Assembly: GCA_030691505.1 (NCBI GenBank)
Contig: JAUYEG010000063.1
Coordinates: forward strand, 27,853 to 91,852
DNA length: 64,000 nucleotides
DNA from: Bacillota bacterium
GTDB taxonomy: Bacteria; Bacillota; Sulfobacillia; JAUYEG01
Reading direction: 5' to 3'
Shown one piece after another: positions 17,160-25,162 of this stretch (positions within the stretch are counted from its first letter, which is position 1; the number at the start of each line of letters is the position of its first letter). The position numbers and the translations under genes are program-made. The notes under the pieces are model-generated. The model ran no database searches. It saw only the letters and a program-made list of their open reading frames with translations, and was not told the origin of the DNA.

Positions 17160-18465
17160 CGAGTGCCTCCGGAGTCCCTGAGTGTCCAGATTCTGAACAC
17201 CGGGCAATGTCGTCCAAGAAGTCGGCTGCCCGCGACGTGTTGTGTAGCGAAAACCTGGTCTCGGCCCGCTTCCGCCCGGCCGCCCCCATCCGGCGGGCCA
17301 GGTCCGGCTGCGCGATAAGCGGCTCAAGCGCCCCGGCGACTGCGGCGGGGCCTGCGGATAGCTCGAACAGAAGCCCGGTCTCCCCGTGCACGACGGCCTC
17401 GTTCATCCCCGCGATCCGGGACGCGACCACCGGAAGGCCCGCGGCCATGGCCTCGAGCACGGCAAGCGGCAGGCCTTCGGCCGAGGAGGGCAGCACAAAG
17501 ACGTCGGCGGCCCGGAGAATCGCGGCTACATCCTGCCTGTGCCCCAGGAACGACACCTGAGCGCTGGCCTCGCGCGCGCCGCGAGACGCTGCCTCCAGGC
17601 GCCCCCGGAGAGGGCCGTCGCCAGCGAACGCGATGCTGACCGCGCGGCCGGCCCGGGACAACAGGGCGACGGCGGCGAGGGCGACATCGTGCCCCTTGCC
17701 AGGCACCATCCGCCCGGTGAGGACCAGCAACGGGGCTGGCGACGGCAGCCCAAGCCCGAGCTTGCGCCGGGCTGCGAACGCGGCGGGCGAGAACGGCCCC
17801 GGCCCCGGCTCACCGAGATCGACTCCGTTGCTGATCGCCGTCAGACGGGCGCGGGGGTACAGCCGCTGGTCGGCGACGCTGCGCCGCAAATCTTCGGAGA
17901 CGCAGATCACGCCGGCGCACCACCGCCCGGTCAGCCGCTCGGCGGTGCGGAACACGGCAGCCGGCACTCCCCCGCGCCGGCCGGGCCCCCATGCCAGGCC
18001 GTGGCATGTGTGGACCACCAGGGGTGGGGGCGCTGCTGCAGGTGCGGGTACGGGCGCGGCTGCGCGGGCCACGGCATGGGCGGGCGTACGGGCGGGGATA
18101 CGGACAGATGCGTGCACGGGGGATCGGCGGCTGCGGCGGGTGACAGCGACGAACGCTGCCGCGCTGCGGCCGAGCACCCCGGCCTTCGAGCTGTGGGTAT
18201 GAAGCACCGCAGGCGATATGTCGTCTAACAGGGCGGCAATCTCACGGACGGCAAGCAGGTCGGCATAGGGTACAACGGATGGGCGCAGCCAACGTAACTG
18301 ATGGGTCACCGCGCCAGTTGCTTTCGCTTTGAGAAACAGCTCCCCCCCGCCGCCGGCCGCCACATGGACCTGATGGCCGCGCGCGAGCAGCTCCGTCGTG
18401 ATGGCCAGCACCTGCGCCTGAGCCCCGCCCCAGTCCGGCGAGGTGACCAGCTCCAGAATCCGCAC
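17152..18465 (-). CDS. GT4 family glycosyltransferase
   Basis: A 437-residue GT-B transferase. The N-terminal LELVTSPDWGGAQAQVLAI and the C-terminal ADVFVLPSSAEGLPLAVLEAMAAGLPVVAS with the E-x7-E nucleotide-sugar motif are typical of GT4. Residues around 110-150 contain a low-complexity Ala/Pro/Arg insertion not expected in the fold, perhaps a slipped-repeat expansion. The GTG at 18465 follows AGGAGGAG. It is the first gene of the four-gene glycan cluster. Donor and acceptor sugars unknown. Confidence 0.88.
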   Translation of the reverse strand: MRILELVTSPDWGGAQAQVLAITTELLARGHQVHVAAGGGGELFLKAKATGAVTHQLRWLRPSVVPYADLLAVREIAALLDDISPAVLHTHSSKAGVLGRSAAAFVAVTRRSRRSPVHASVRIPARTPAHAVARAAAPVPAPAAAPPPLVVHTCHGLAWGPGRRGGVPAAVFRTAERLTGRWCAGVICVSEDLRRSVADQRLYPRARLTAISNGVDLGEPGPGPFSPAAFAARRKLGLGLPSPAPLLVLTGRMVPGKGHDVALAAVALLSRAGRAVSIAFAGDGPLRGRLEAASRGAREASAQVSFLGHRQDVAAILRAADVFVLPSSAEGLPLAVLEAMAAGLPVVASRIAGMNEAVVHGETGLLFELSAGPAAVAGALEPLIAQPDLARRMGAAGRKRAETRFSLHNTSRAADFLDDIARCSESGHSGTPEALDG

Positions 18466-18690
18466 CTTGCGGCGCTCCTCCTGCCGGAGAAGGTATGTGC
18501 CTGTGCCTTAAGTACGCGTTTCACGTTCCGGCTAGGTGTTATATCGGGAAGCAAGGCTTCCAGCGCAACCCGGCGGCGCGCAGAGGGCCAAGTTGAACTG
18601 GACCGGGGACATGAGGGGCGGCAAGCGGAGCGCGGTTGGGAGGCTGTGTGCCGTCGTAGTGCATGCACGCGGAAACCGGGCGACGCGGCC

Positions 18691-18720
18691 ACGGCACCTG
18701 CTCTCTATTGAGCAGGTGCC
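18691..18720. repeat. Perfect 12-bp inverted repeat
   Basis: The arms 18691-18702 and 18709-18720 pair perfectly around TCTATT. No T-run follows on either strand, so it is not a standard terminator. Confidence 0.7.
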
Positions 18721-18760
18721 GACGCTCATGTAATTAGAAACGGGCGGATTGTGCCGCAGA

Positions 18761-18810
18761 CCTGTCCGCTTTTGAGCATCAGGCCGTCCTGATGGGCAAA
18801 AACGGGCAGG
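18761..18810. repeat. Long 23-nt-arm inverted repeat
   Basis: The arms 18761-18783 and 18788-18810 pair at 20 of 23 positions (one G-T pair, three mismatches) around a CCGT loop. It contains TTTTG/CAAAA inner segments. Confidence 0.65.
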
Positions 18811-18845
18811 CCCACCCTGCGTCTGCCTGATTGTGCCAGGTTGTG

Positions 18846-18864
18846 CCCCGGACTCGGTCCGGGG
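18846..18864. repeat. Perfect 8-bp inverted repeat with alternative pairing
   Basis: CCCCGGAC (18846-18853) pairs with 18857-18864. The overlapping segment 18843-18851 can instead pair with 18899-18907, so two mutually exclusive folds are possible. Confidence 0.5.
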
Positions 18865-18909
18865 TAAGCGCGCAAGCGTCCTGACTCAGCCCCGCCAACC
18901 GGGGCACAG

Positions 18910-18957
18910 AAAAAGACCGGCAGCTCCTCGGCGTGGCCCTTGAGGAAGCACTGCCGG
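18910..18957 (-). terminator. Terminator of the deacylase gene
   Basis: On the minus strand a CCGGCAG/CTGCCGG stem (18951-18957 with 18917-18923), extended by imperfect inner pairs, is followed by TCTTTTT. It lies 35 bases after the stop of the AstE/AspA-like gene. Confidence 0.75.
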
Positions 18958-18991
18958 CCCTTTTGAGTTGCGCATGTGCGGTGATGGCGAG

Positions 18992-19990
18992 CTACGACTG
19001 GTGATCGACCTGACCGGTCACCTTGCCCATCATCGCCGCCATGTCGCCCGTATGCAGGACGGGGTTCTCGGCGACCATGATGATCATGCCATCCATGGGC
19101 GCGCGGACCTCTTCGAGGACGGCGAAATCGCGTATACTATAGACCCTGCAGATCAGATCCCCTGTCCGAACCATATCTCCACCCGTGACCTCAAACAGCG
19201 CAGCCCCGCCACAGGCCACCTTGACCTGAGTAAGATGGCCTTGTGAGACCACCCACTGCTTCTTTGGCAGCACCGGGCTGCCTGGAATCATTCCAAGGTG
19301 CTTGGCCACGTTGAGGACTCCGCGTAGCCCCTGCTCGATGCGCACCTTCTCGAACTTGCTGTTGCCGCCGAGCTCGGGGCATATCGCGGGGATCCCGGCG
19401 CCGTCGGCCGAGTTGCGCAGCTTGCCGGCAAATCGGGACCCCTGCCAATCGGGATCCTTCTCCTCCTGCAGCAAGACCTCAACCCCAAAGACTTCAGCCA
19501 GCTCGCGGCTGCTCTGTTCGCCGCCCATGAATACGACGTGGGTGACCAGCGTCGAATTGCCGGTATGCAGGTCAATGAGGTAGTTGGCCTGCTTGATCGC
19601 GTTTTCCCAGAGAGCATAGGCCATGCGTTCGCTCATGCGCCCCTGGGCCTTGCCGGGCCATACGCGGTTCATGTTCTCGTTGTCGAAAGGAGTATGGCCC
19701 TGACGGTGGGTGAAGGCGACCACGTTGGCAACGGGCACCAGGATGAACCGCCCCTTGAGTTTAGCCGGATCGAGCTCCTCGGTGACCAACCGGCGGATGA
19801 CCTCCAGGCCGTTGATCTCCGAGCCATGGCACGCGGCCTCGACGTAGACCGTAGGCCCGTCCCCTGCACCGTTTACCAGGATGAAAGGAATCTCCAGCGG
19901 CGTCCCGTCGGCGAAGCTGCCGACCGGCATGACCCCGCGGGCCACCTCTCCCGGCCTCGCGGCAACTCCGGCAACTGTTAGCATCCCCAT
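18992..19990 (-). CDS. Succinylglutamate desuccinylase / aspartoacylase family deacylase
   Basis: A zinc carboxypeptidase-fold deacylase of about 332 residues. The metal ligands are visible as His-x2-Glu in EAACHGSEINGLEV and His in NYLIDLHTGN; NMNRVWPGK is the substrate-binding arginine segment. The C-terminal quarter is the barrel-like domain usual for the family. It would cleave an N-acyl amino acid or a related amide. Three in-frame ATGs exist (20014, 20005, 19990); 19990 has GGGGGG seven bases upstream and is preferred, weakly. Confidence 0.85.
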   Translation of the reverse strand: MGMLTVAGVAARPGEVARGVMPVGSFADGTPLEIPFILVNGAGDGPTVYVEAACHGSEINGLEVIRRLVTEELDPAKLKGRFILVPVANVVAFTHRQGHTPFDNENMNRVWPGKAQGRMSERMAYALWENAIKQANYLIDLHTGNSTLVTHVVFMGGEQSSRELAEVFGVEVLLQEEKDPDWQGSRFAGKLRNSADGAGIPAICPELGGNSKFEKVRIEQGLRGVLNVAKHLGMIPGSPVLPKKQWVVSQGHLTQVKVACGGAALFEVTGGDMVRTGDLICRVYSIRDFAVLEEVRAPMDGMIIMVAENPVLHTGDMAAMMGKVTGQVDHQS

Positions 19991-20054
19991 ATACCTGCCC
20001 CCCATCTGAGTCATCCCCCCGGGTGGTACGGGAACCGAATTAGTGTGTCAGGCC

Positions 20055-20714
20055 TTAACTTCCTGCCTCGGCGGGCAGAAATGTCAGCAGTTGCTCCGGC
20101 GTCTCCAGCGTGGTGTCTGGCACGGCGCCCTCTCGCCGGAACGCCTCAGGGTCGTAGAGCCCCCACTTGGCCAGGGCGGCCTTCATCCCCGCCCGCTGCC
20201 CGGCCAGAATATCCCACGGGCTGTCGCCGACCATCAGGCAGCGGCGCGGGTCGACCCCGAGCAGCGCCGCCGCGCGAAGGCAAGGCTCAGGGTGTGGCTT
20301 GTGCTCAGTGGTGTCCTCCAGCGCGACCACAACGTCCACGAGCACATGTAAGCCGTGCAACTCGAGGTGGCGCCGCGCAAAGCGGGCCCCCTTAGATGTA
20401 ACCACCGCAGTCTCGATGCCGCGTGTACGCAACTCCGCCAGCACCCCCGGCCAGGCGGGATAGGGTTTGATCAGGCTCTCGACCTGGTCGAAGTACCGCC
20501 GGTAGCTTGCCACAAGCCCATCCGCGCGCTCCTCGCCGGCGAGGGTGCGCATCTGCTCCCGCAGCGGACGGCCATATATGGCCAGCACCTCGTCCGGGTG
20601 CAGCTCCCGCTGGAGCTCGGTGCGAAACGTGTGCACAAAGGCTGCAAGAATGCTTTCCTTTGTGTCCACGAGGGTCTGGTCGAGGTCAAGCAGTACCGCG
20701 TCGAATGTGGCCAT
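20055..20714 (-). CDS. HAD family phosphatase (phosphoglycolate phosphatase/PpaX-like)
   Basis: About 219 residues. HAD motif I is DLDQTLVDT, motif II is VVTSKG, motif III Lys is in EDTTEHKPHPEP, and motif IV is MVGDSPWDILAG. The alpha-helical cap between motifs I and II places it with the Gph/PpaX/beta-phosphoglucomutase group; the substrate cannot be set from sequence. The conserved N-terminus MATFDAVLLDLD fixes the ATG at 20714, although its ribosome binding site is weak and a TTG three codons upstream with GGGGAG is possible. It lies downstream of the first Tad locus but after a gap of 125 bases. Confidence 0.85.
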   Translation of the reverse strand: MATFDAVLLDLDQTLVDTKESILAAFVHTFRTELQRELHPDEVLAIYGRPLREQMRTLAGEERADGLVASYRRYFDQVESLIKPYPAWPGVLAELRTRGIETAVVTSKGARFARRHLELHGLHVLVDVVVALEDTTEHKPHPEPCLRAAALLGVDPRRCLMVGDSPWDILAGQRAGMKAALAKWGLYDPEAFRREGAVPDTTLETPEQLLTFLPAEAGS

Positions 20715-20839
20715 CAGGCCCAAGTCAACTCCCCGGTGGTGGTTCCTGGCTCCGACCCCAAGCGAGGCCCGGATGCCGCTCATGTTCGCGTACTCCGGCC
20801 GCCTGCCCTGCTCAGCCGCAACAGCCCGGAGGCGGCATC

Positions 20840-21355
20840 CTACCTGGGCACAACGCTGGCATCGGCGTGCGCGTTGATGTCCTGTGTCCACTGCACCGGT
20901 CCGACCCTTAGGTTGACCGGGAAACGCAGGACGACGCACACGGTCGGGTACTCGATCACTCTCCCGGTGATGGGGTCGCTTGCATCGGCGCCGGCCGGGT
21001 TAATCACGTGAACCTGTACGTCCAGTCCCGGCGGCAGCGGCCCCAGTGCCAGCACGATGTTCTCCCAGGCGTACTCCGAGGCACGGGCGGTCGCCTCCCC
21101 CGTAAGAAGGTGAAGCTTTCCCTGAGCAAGCTGGTCCAGGTCCAGGGCCTGAACTCCGGCCAGGGCGCCGAGATCCGCCGCCTGGTAGGCAATGTGACGA
21201 TACCAGACCACCTGCCCGAGACTGAACAGAGCAGCCATCACCGCGAGTAGCGCGGGTAGAAACAAGACGGCGGCGGCAATGGCTGCTCCGCGTTCTGTGC
21301 GACCTATTCGGGCCAGGGAAAGCCCCGGCCTACGTGCCCGTCCGGACCTTCTCAC
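20840..21355 (-). CDS. TadE/TadG-like pseudopilin (Tad locus 1)
   Basis: About 171 residues. A basic leader is followed by RTERGAAIAAAVLFLPALLAVMAAL, the processing-site-plus-helix pattern of TadE/TadG minor pilins of type IVb systems, and a soluble C-terminal domain. It is the last gene of Tad locus 1. No ideal start exists: the frame is open to 21439, which would overlap the preceding gene by 110 bases. The GTG at 21355 gives a 26-base overlap and is chosen; a CTG at 21316 is also possible. Confidence 0.65.
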   Translation of the reverse strand: MRRSGRARRPGLSLARIGRTERGAAIAAAVLFLPALLAVMAALFSLGQVVWYRHIAYQAADLGALAGVQALDLDQLAQGKLHLLTGEATARASEYAWENIVLALGPLPPGLDVQVHVINPAGADASDPITGRVIEYPTVCVVLRFPVNLRVGPVQWTQDINAHADASVVPR

Positions 21356-21731
21356 TGCGGCTGGCAGCCTCCCCGCGCAGGATAACCCCGTGACCCAGGA
21401 TGCTTCTCGCCACCGGCGTGCGCCAGCGATAGGCAACACGAACCGAGACGGTGACCATCGTCCCGTAGGAGGCGGAGGCCGGCGAAATGTCGACCTCCGC
21501 CTCCTCCTCGATCAGGGAAGTCAGCCCCAGCTGACGTGCGATAGCCTGTCGGGCGCCCGGTGTGTCGCCACCGTCGATGGCAGCCCTGCGCGCCCCTTCG
21601 CGGGCAGCCGAGGCCACAAGTAGACGCACGTTGAGCGCCATGCCGAGCTCAACCGTGAGAAACAGAACTGTTGTGAGGACGCCGAGTATGAGCACGAATT
21701 CCGCGGTGACCGATCCTCTACGCCCCGCCAA
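21330..21731 (-). CDS. TadE-like minor pilin (Tad locus 1)
   Basis: About 133 residues. The segment GRRGSVTAEFVLILGVLTTVLFLTVELG has the TadE signature: a glycine-type cleavage site, a Glu at about +5 and a hydrophobic helix. LLVASAAREGARRAAIDGG is the conserved TadE continuation. It likely initiates or anchors the Flp pilus. The TTG at 21731 overlaps the Flp pilin stop by 14 bases. Confidence 0.78.
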   Translation of the reverse strand: MAGRRGSVTAEFVLILGVLTTVLFLTVELGMALNVRLLVASAAREGARRAAIDGGDTPGARQAIARQLGLTSLIEEEAEVDISPASASYGTMVTVSVRVAYRWRTPVARSILGHGVILRGEAASRSEKVRTGT

Positions 21732-21900
21732 GTTGCACCACGATCTCCTGGATCCGCTCAACGAGAACCGCACCAAGTTCCGTGAGCACACCGATGAGCA
21801 CAATTACCACGAGCGCAAGCAACAGGGCGTACTCCGCCGTGGCGGCGCCACGCTGAGAGCGGAACAAGCACGCGATTCGCGACCTTAGGTACGAGATCAT
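21718..21900 (-). CDS. flp: Flp family type IVb pilin (Tad locus 1)
   Basis: A 60-residue major pilin. The prepilin motif is SQRGAATAEYALLLAL: cleavage after the Gly leaves a mature N-terminus with the invariant Glu-Tyr pair of Flp pilins, followed by one hydrophobic helix of about 20 residues and a short tail. The ATG at 21900 follows AAAGGAGATG. It lies between tadC and the TadE-like gene, within one transcription unit. Confidence 0.9.
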   Translation of the reverse strand: MISYLRSRIACLFRSQRGAATAEYALLLALVVIVLIGVLTELGAVLVERIQEIVVQLGGA

Positions 21901-21941
21901 TATCCCATCTCCTTTCTGCCCTTAGAGGGCGGTACTGTGTC

Positions 21942-22823
21942 CTACCAGGCCGAACGCAGGAATGAAAGTACGCTCGGCAGCAACACGATGATCAGGATCG
22001 CCGGTAGGAAGAAGAACATCGCGCACAGGCTTAGGCGGGCCGGAAGCCCGTTGGCCCATCCGAGGTATTCCTGGCGCAGGCGGTCACGCGCCATTGAAGC
22101 TTGCCTGGCGAGGCCTGCGGTCAGGGGCAAGCCCAGAGCACGTGAGCGCTCAGCGGCGGCTGCAAGAGCCATGACTTCCTCCGCCTGAGCCAGTTCACCC
22201 CACCGCGCCAGGGCGCTCTCGCAGCTCACACCAGCTCGAATCTCCCGCACGACCTCGCCGAGCTGACGGCCGAACGCCGCCCCCCGTTCCATGTCAGGAT
22301 CGTCCGCCAAGGTCGACAGCGCTCGTTCGAGGCTCATGCCGGCCAGCAGACATAGGCGCAGACGGTGCAGGAAATGGGGCCACTGACGGCGGAGCAGGGC
22401 GCCATTTGCCCGGCCGCGGGTATCGACAAACCAGTCGACGCCGAATAGCCCGAACGCAGCAGCAACTGCGGCCCATGCCTGCAAGTCCACCCGCTTGATG
22501 GCCAGCCCGACCATGACGCCTACGACCGCGCAGCAGAGCGCGCTGACGAGTCGCAGAGAAAGGTAGGCCTCGGTCTCCAGTGCAAGCCCGGCCCGGGCCA
22601 GGCGAGCGCGCTGAGCGCGCGACCACTCGGCCGGCAGGAGCATCGCCAGCCGCCGTACGGCTGATCGATTCACTGCGCCCGATTCCCCCGCTCGGGCTCC
22701 AGGACGCCAACCGATCCTGATGCCGAATTCCCTGCGCTGCCCTCCAAAACGGCTATCCAGCCATGCGAGCATCATCAGAAGGGCCATCACGAGCATGCAC
22801 ACCGGCAAAGTGGGGTGGCGCAT
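21942..22823 (-). CDS. tadC: TadC-like inner-membrane platform protein (Tad locus 1)
   Basis: A 293-residue type II secretion system F (GspF) domain protein. It has an N-terminal helix, paired central helices, a cytoplasmic domain with FLHRLRLCLLAGMSLERALSTLA and a C-terminal pair of helices ending in FLPAILIIVLLPSVLSFL. With TadB it forms the platform that couples the TadA motor to pilin. The ATG at 22823 follows the tadB stop by one base. Confidence 0.87.
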   Translation of the reverse strand: MRHPTLPVCMLVMALLMMLAWLDSRFGGQRREFGIRIGWRPGARAGESGAVNRSAVRRLAMLLPAEWSRAQRARLARAGLALETEAYLSLRLVSALCCAVVGVMVGLAIKRVDLQAWAAVAAAFGLFGVDWFVDTRGRANGALLRRQWPHFLHRLRLCLLAGMSLERALSTLADDPDMERGAAFGRQLGEVVREIRAGVSCESALARWGELAQAEEVMALAAAAERSRALGLPLTAGLARQASMARDRLRQEYLGWANGLPARLSLCAMFFFLPAILIIVLLPSVLSFLRSAW

Positions 22824-22824
22824 G

Positions 22825-23754
22825 TCACACCCCTGGCCGGAGGGAGTCGGGGGGCCGCTGCATCCGGGCGGTGGCGGCTATGCCGCACAGCCAGAGCACA
22901 CCGCCCAGGAAGAGACCGTGCCTGCCCACGGGATCTTCCCTGAGGGGGGCGATCGCCCAGGGGTTGAACATAGCCATGTAGCCCAGGAGAGAGACGGGGA
23001 TTAGTGCCAGAATCCACGCCGTCCACCTGGCTTCGCTTAGCTTGGCTGCAAGTTCCCGATGTGAGAGCAGCGCCTCATCAGCACGCTCAACTGCTTCTCC
23101 GAGCAGTTGGCCGAGGCTGCATTCGGTGTCGGCGTGCAGCCGGAGGGCATCAAGCAGCAGGCGGTATTCCGGGCAACTGGCCACCTCATGGAGCCTGCTG
23201 AGCGCAGACACCAAAGGCTCACCGGCCGCGTGAGCTCGCAAGGCTACGCCAAGCATCTGCCGCAGCGGATCCTTAGCATGTTCGGCAGCAACGGACAGCG
23301 ACCTGACTGCATTATCCCCGCCGGCGGTGGCCAACTGCATCTCCTGTAGGAGGGTGTGAGCCTGCCGGGCCAGAACCTCCCCTCGCCTACCGGTCACGTT
23401 GAGCCGCCACGCAATCAGAACGACCGGCCCTCCAGCCGCCGCCACCGAGGCGTGCCAGCCCCATAGCCCAAGAAGCTCGGCAAACCCGAGCCCGAGGACC
23501 GCGCTGAGCCCGAACAATGCCCAGAGTCCTGTTGAAGGCAGATCAAGCCCGAGATAGCGCTTGGCCCAACCGGCCATTCCACGCTGCAATCCGCTCTGCC
23601 CGGCGTGAGCGATGGTGGCCTGGGCAGCCTGCAGCCGTCCAACGAGTTCGTGAACCCGCATGCGGTGGACAGCCAGGCCCCAGGCCACCAGTACTAGCAC
23701 GGATAGCCCAACGCAGCTGGCTGCCAGCGACGCCGCGAGGCCGGGGTCAAGCAC
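22825..23754 (-). CDS. tadB: TadB-like inner-membrane platform protein (Tad locus 1)
   Basis: A 309-residue type II secretion F-domain protein with helices near the N-terminus, in the middle (about residues 75-120) and at the C-terminus. The cytoplasmic domain includes HTLLQEMQLATAGGDNAVRSL and ALRLHADTECSLGQLL, typical of TadB. The GTG at 23754 lies seven bases after GGAGGT and overlaps the tadA stop by 8 bases; earlier in-frame starts lie inside tadA. Confidence 0.85.
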   Translation of the reverse strand: MLDPGLAASLAASCVGLSVLVLVAWGLAVHRMRVHELVGRLQAAQATIAHAGQSGLQRGMAGWAKRYLGLDLPSTGLWALFGLSAVLGLGFAELLGLWGWHASVAAAGGPVVLIAWRLNVTGRRGEVLARQAHTLLQEMQLATAGGDNAVRSLSVAAEHAKDPLRQMLGVALRAHAAGEPLVSALSRLHEVASCPEYRLLLDALRLHADTECSLGQLLGEAVERADEALLSHRELAAKLSEARWTAWILALIPVSLLGYMAMFNPWAIAPLREDPVGRHGLFLGGVLWLCGIAATARMQRPPDSLRPGV

Positions 23755-25162
23755 CGGGCACACCTCCGGAGAGCAACTCCCTCGCTGTGCGTAACAGGCC
23801 TGCGACAGCATGGACGGCTCCACGGCGGGTTGAACGGTGCTGCAGGTGATGCAGTACGAGAACGGTCTCGGCCTGCCGCGGCGGGGGCCAGACACAAACC
23901 GTGACCGGATCAGCCCCGCGGCTCACGCCCGCCAGAACTGCTATCTCGGCCACTTGACGTTTCCCGGACTCGGAACGAGCCAGGTGAACCACAATGTCCA
24001 ACGCGCTGGTGATCTGATCGCGGACGGCGGCCAGCACCACGTTGCCCGCGCTCATCAGGGCCAGCGTTTCCAGACGGAACAGGGCGTCCTGAGCGGAGTT
24101 GGCGTGGATTGTGCACATCGAGCCCGCATGACCCGTGTTGATTGCGCTCACGAAATCGTAGGCCGCTTCGTCACGGACTTCCCCCAGCACCAGCCTGTCT
24201 GGACGCATGCGCAGAGCATTGCGCACCAGTTGCCGGATCGTGACTTCACCTAGCCCCTCCAGGTTCGCGGGCCTTGCTTCAAGGTTAACAGCATGGACAG
24301 ATTCCAGGCGGAGTTCGGCCGCGTCCTCAATTGCCACGAGCCGCTCCTTGGCCTGCGGTACGAGGAGGCAGAGCGCGTTAAGCAATGTGGTCTTTCCCGA
24401 TCCCGCTCCGCCCGATATCAGCAGGTTGAGTCGGCAGGCAACAACGGCTCGAAGCAACGATGCCACCTCATCCGTCAGGAGTTCCAGAGCTATCAACTCA
24501 TCTACCGAGAGAGGCTGCTTTCGAAACCGTCTGATGGTGATCGTGCAGCCACCGGTTGCCAGAGGCGGAATTATGACGTTGAGGCGTGAGCCGTCCGGTA
24601 GCCGGGCGTCCACGAAGGGAATCAGGTTGTCTAGCCGGCGACCGAGCGGAGCCAGGATCCGCGCAACCGATTCGCGCACATGCTTCTCGTCGCGGTAGGA
24701 GAGGTCGCTTCTGCGCAGCACTCCTTCCCGCTCGAAGTAGATCTCGTTGGGGCGGTTGACCATGACGTCCGTGACCAGCGGATCGTCGAGAAGCGGTTCA
24801 ATCGGACCGAATCCGGCGATTTCACGCACCGCTGTCTCGGCGAGCGCCTCTCTGGTCAGACCGTCGACCACAAGGTTGTCCTTACAGATGATTGCCGCGC
24901 ACCCGCGGCGCAGGCCGCTGCGCCGTTCCTCGTGGTCCTGGCCGGGCTCCAACAGCTCCGCGTACTCGCGAAGCAGCGCCTGTCTGATTTGCTCCACCGC
25001 TCGCGCTGCATCCAGGCGCTCCCCTGAATCAGGCTGGGCGACCAGATCCGACAGGGACCCGCGCGGCATACGTCCAGATACCGGCCGTTGAGCAGGATCC
25101 TCAGCTGGTACCTGTTCCAGGCGCTCTCCCTGGATACGAAGGCGCTCGAGAAGGCCTGTCAT
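23747..25162 (-). CDS. tadA: TadA/CpaF secretion ATPase (Tad locus 1)
   Basis: A 471-residue hexameric motor ATPase. The N-terminal domain ends in GFGPIEPLLDDPLVTDVMVN. The Walker A loop is SGGAGSGKTTLLNA, the Asp box IEDAAELRL, the Walker B region LVLGEVRDEAAYDF and the His box MCTIHANSAQDAL. All are intact, so it should be active. The ATG at 25162 overlaps the cpaE stop in ATGA. The C-terminus is extended by about 70 residues past the usual end. Confidence 0.93.
   Translation of the reverse strand: MTGLLERLRIQGERLEQVPAEDPAQRPVSGRMPRGSLSDLVAQPDSGERLDAARAVEQIRQALLREYAELLEPGQDHEERRSGLRRGCAAIICKDNLVVDGLTREALAETAVREIAGFGPIEPLLDDPLVTDVMVNRPNEIYFEREGVLRRSDLSYRDEKHVRESVARILAPLGRRLDNLIPFVDARLPDGSRLNVIIPPLATGGCTITIRRFRKQPLSVDELIALELLTDEVASLLRAVVACRLNLLISGGAGSGKTTLLNALCLLVPQAKERLVAIEDAAELRLESVHAVNLEARPANLEGLGEVTIRQLVRNALRMRPDRLVLGEVRDEAAYDFVSAINTGHAGSMCTIHANSAQDALFRLETLALMSAGNVVLAAVRDQITSALDIVVHLARSESGKRQVAEIAVLAGVSRGADPVTVCVWPPPRQAETVLVLHHLQHRSTRRGAVHAVAGLLRTARELLSGGVPGA

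Larger units (their letters stand above)
18466..18909. other. Hairpin-rich intergenic region
   Basis: No coding sequence is supported over about 440 bases. The stretch holds at least three long inverted repeats (listed separately) and three copies of TTGTGCC (18749-18755, 18831-18837, 18841-18847). It should contain the promoter of the glycan cluster on the minus strand, but no clear -35/-10 was identified. It may produce a structured RNA leader or be a remnant of small repeats. Confidence 0.45.

Noticed and set aside
18878..18895. B12-box-like sequence on the minus strand (AGTCAGGACGCTTGC)
   Set aside because: It resembles the end of a cobalamin riboswitch, but the 100-150 bases that should hold the conserved core lie within the deacylase gene's end and its terminator.
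18909..19009. Short plus-strand frame reading KDRQLLGVALEEALPALLS
   Set aside because: It looks protein-like but has no start codon nor ribosome binding site and coincides with the terminator of the deacylase gene.
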